NCBI GenBank assembly: GCA_028869495.1
Contig: JAGWRY010000334.1
Coordinates: 1-9,124 of the forward strand
Length of the DNA: 9,124 nucleotides
DNA from: Elusimicrobiota bacterium
Lineage (GTDB): Bacteria > Elusimicrobiota > Elusimicrobia > UBA1565 > UBA9628
Reading direction: 5' to 3'
In this document: positions 7,667 through 9,124 of the stretch, one piece after another
How the letters are laid out: each line of letters begins with the position of its first letter
Position numbering within the stretch: the stretch's first letter is position 1
Translations under genes and position numbers: made by a program
The notes under the pieces: model-generated
Told to the model about the DNA's origin: nothing
Databases searched by the model: none
Seen by the model: only the letters and a program-made list of their open reading frames with translations

Positions 7667-9124
7667 GTCCGACCTCCGTCCCCCCGAGAGTCCCCGCGCG
7701 CGCGGCTCGACGCGAACGACGGCTGCGCCGCCGCGCCGTCCGGCGGCAGGCTCGCGCGGAACGTCGTCCCGCGCCCCGGCTCGCTGTCCGCCTCGATGCG
7801 CCCGCGGTGCAGGCGCACGATCTCCTTGCAGATCGCCAGGCCCAGGCCGCTGCCCTTGTAGCCGCCCGGCTCGCGCCGCCGCTCGAGCTGGGCGAAGCGC
7901 GTGAAGAGCAGGGCCCGCCGCTCCGGCGGGATGCCGACCCCGTCGTCGGAGACCGACAGCTCGAGCGCGCCTCCGGCGCCGCGCGCGGCGCGCACCGACA
8001 CGCGCGAGCGCGCGAAGCGCAGCGCGTTGTCGAGCAGGTTCACGATCAGCTGCTCGAACAGGTCTGGGTCCGCGAAGAGCGGCGGCGCGTCCGGCGCGCA
8101 GTCCGTCTCGACGGTCACGCCGCGCTCGGCCGCCGCGCGCGCGAAGTCCCCGGCGACCCGCGCGACGATCTCCGCGGCGTCGAGCGGCCGCCGCTCGCAC
8201 TTGGCGCGGCCGGACTCCAGTCGCGACAGGTCCAGCAGGCTGACGACCAGGCGCTCGACGCGCTCGACCTGCCGGCGCGCCAGGCCGATCAGCATCGCCT
8301 GCTGGGGCCCGAGCGGCTCGGCCCGGCCGTCGTGCAGGTCGATCACCGCGCCCTTGATGATCGTCAGCGGCGTGCGCAGGTCGTGCGAGATCGTGCCGAT
8401 CCAGCGGTCCTTCAGCTCGTCGGCGCGGCGCCGCTCGACGACCTCGCTGGTCAGCTGCTCGAGGCGGCGCAGGGCCGTCACGTCGCGCAGGCAGGCCAGC
8501 GTCGCCGGCGCCCCGTCCCAGAGCACCTCGGTCGCGCGCATCTCGACGGCCGCCGGCGCCGCGCCGGGGCGGCGCACCTCGATCACCGCCGTCTCGCCGG
8601 GGCGCGTCGGGTGCGGGAACGGACGGCCGACCAGGGAGCCGCCGAGGATCTCCTCGGCCGCGGCGTTGGCGAAGCGCACGACGCCCGCGGGGTCCACGAC
8701 GGCCATCCCGTCCGCGGCCGCGCGCAGGACGCGCCCGCACTGCGCCTGAGCGGCCTTGCGCTCGATCGCGTAGCGGATCGCGCGCTTGAGCAGGCGCCCG
8801 TCGGACTCGGACTTGAACAGGAAGTCCTGCGCCCCCAGGCGCATCGCCTCGAGCGCCTCGGCCTCGTCGCGGCTGTTCGTGCAGACGAGCACCGCCAGCT
8901 CCGGCGCCGCGGCGACGACCGCGCGCACGGCCTCCAGCCCGCTGGCGTCGGGCAGCTGCAGGTCCACGAGCGCCGCGTCAAAGCGCTCCCGGGCCAGCGC
9001 GGCCAGGCCCTCGGAGAGCCGCTCCGCGACCCGCGCGGCGAAGCGCGGCGTCCCGAACTCGGGCGCGGCCAGGCGCAGGCGCGCGATCTCGGCGTTGGCC
9101 GGATCGTCCTCGATCAGCAGGACC
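7663..9124 (-). CDS. Hybrid histidine kinase REC-PAS-HisKA-HATPase, 5' end cut by window edge
   Basis: The first complete codon in the window is at 9123; from there 486 residues can be read to the stop. The frame opens with VLLIEDD, the first receiver strand, so probably only a few codons are missing. The order is: receiver (1 to about 118; D6, D7, phospho-acceptor D54, T82, K104 followed by Ser rather than Pro), PAS-like domain (about 130-217, DGMAVVDPAGVVRFANAAA), HisKA with His247 in SHDLRTP, and HATPase_c with N-box Asn366, G1 DDGVGIP (393-399) and G2 GSGLGLAI (424-431). All catalytic boxes are intact. No membrane helix is seen, so it should be cytoplasmic. The N-terminal receiver suggests that its activity or phosphate comes from another kinase. 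A 25-residue polar tail follows the ATPase. The stop overlaps the ATG of the response regulator gene as ATGA. A GTG at 8967 lies inside the receiver and is not the true start. Confidence 0.93.
   Translation of the reverse strand, partial: VLLIEDDPANAEIARLRLAAPEFGTPRFAARVAERLSEGLAALARERFDAALVDLQLPDASGLEAVRAVVAAAPELAVLVCTNSRDEAEALEAMRLGAQDFLFKSESDGRLLKRAIRYAIERKAAQAQCGRVLRAAADGMAVVDPAGVVRFANAAAEEILGGSLVGRPFPHPTRPGETAVIEVRRPGAAPAAVEMRATEVLWDGAPATLACLRDVTALRRLEQLTSEVVERRRADELKDRWIGTISHDLRTPLTIIKGAVIDLHDGRAEPLGPQQAMLIGLARRQVERVERLVVSLLDLSRLESGRAKCERRPLDAAEIVARVAGDFARAAAERGVTVETDCAPDAPPLFADPDLFEQLIVNLLDNALRFARSRVSVRAARGAGGALELSVSDDGVGIPPERRALLFTRFAQLERRREPGGYKGSGLGLAICKEIVRLHRGRIEADSEPGRGTTFRASLPPDGAAAQPSFASSRARGDSRGDGGRT
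7673..7677 (-). promoter_or_regulatory. Ribosome binding site of the response regulator
   Basis: GGAGG on the minus strand with a 6-nt spacer to the ATG at 7666. It fixes the start of the receiver gene within a much longer open frame and lies inside the end of the kinase gene. Confidence 0.75.

Overview
The window is very GC-rich, densely coding DNA from a bacterium that I cannot place firmly. The strong third-position GC, the exported protein with a long Ala/Pro-rich segment after its signal peptide, and the mosaic fusion are reminiscent of GC-rich Elusimicrobiota. That is an impression from style, not a marker-gene assignment. No rRNA, tRNA, insertion sequence or CRISPR array was seen.

Layout: five leftward genes and one rightward gene fill almost all of the window. 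Leftward block (1-5597): a 1,244-residue fusion gene (1863-5597) carries a Sec-type signal peptide, an Ala/Pro-rich linker, an MFS transporter, a thymidylate-kinase-like P-loop domain and a DUF2252 kinase-fold domain. It overlaps a PPP-type metallophosphoesterase gene (1199-1873), which in turn overlaps, by GTGA, an MFS transporter gene (1-1202) that runs off the left edge. That last transporter is a clear paralogue of the MFS part of the fusion, so the block looks like one translationally coupled operon for transport plus nucleotide or phosphate chemistry. A 168-bp intergenic region (5598-5765) separates it from a divergent recQ (5766-7277). This region holds a striking dyad of four GTCA/TGAC half-sites spaced about one helical turn apart, and a TANNNT hexamer just upstream of each start codon. 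recQ encodes a short RecQ helicase with a zinc-binding Cys cluster and HRDC domain but no room for the winged-helix part of RQC. recQ converges on a two-component pair whose stop codon overlaps its own in the palindrome CTAG. The pair is a single-domain response regulator (7274-7666), coupled by ATGA to an upstream REC-PAS-HisKA-HATPase kinase (7663 to the right edge).

The most unusual items are: (1) the export-signal/MFS/TMK/DUF2252 fusion, whose predicted topology conflicts with ATP-using C-terminal domains; (2) a 57-nt dispersed repeat present three times at constant length inside coding sequence, in two different reading frames, apparently adding about 20-residue peptides at permissive sites; (3) the phased operator-like dyad between the fusion and recQ.
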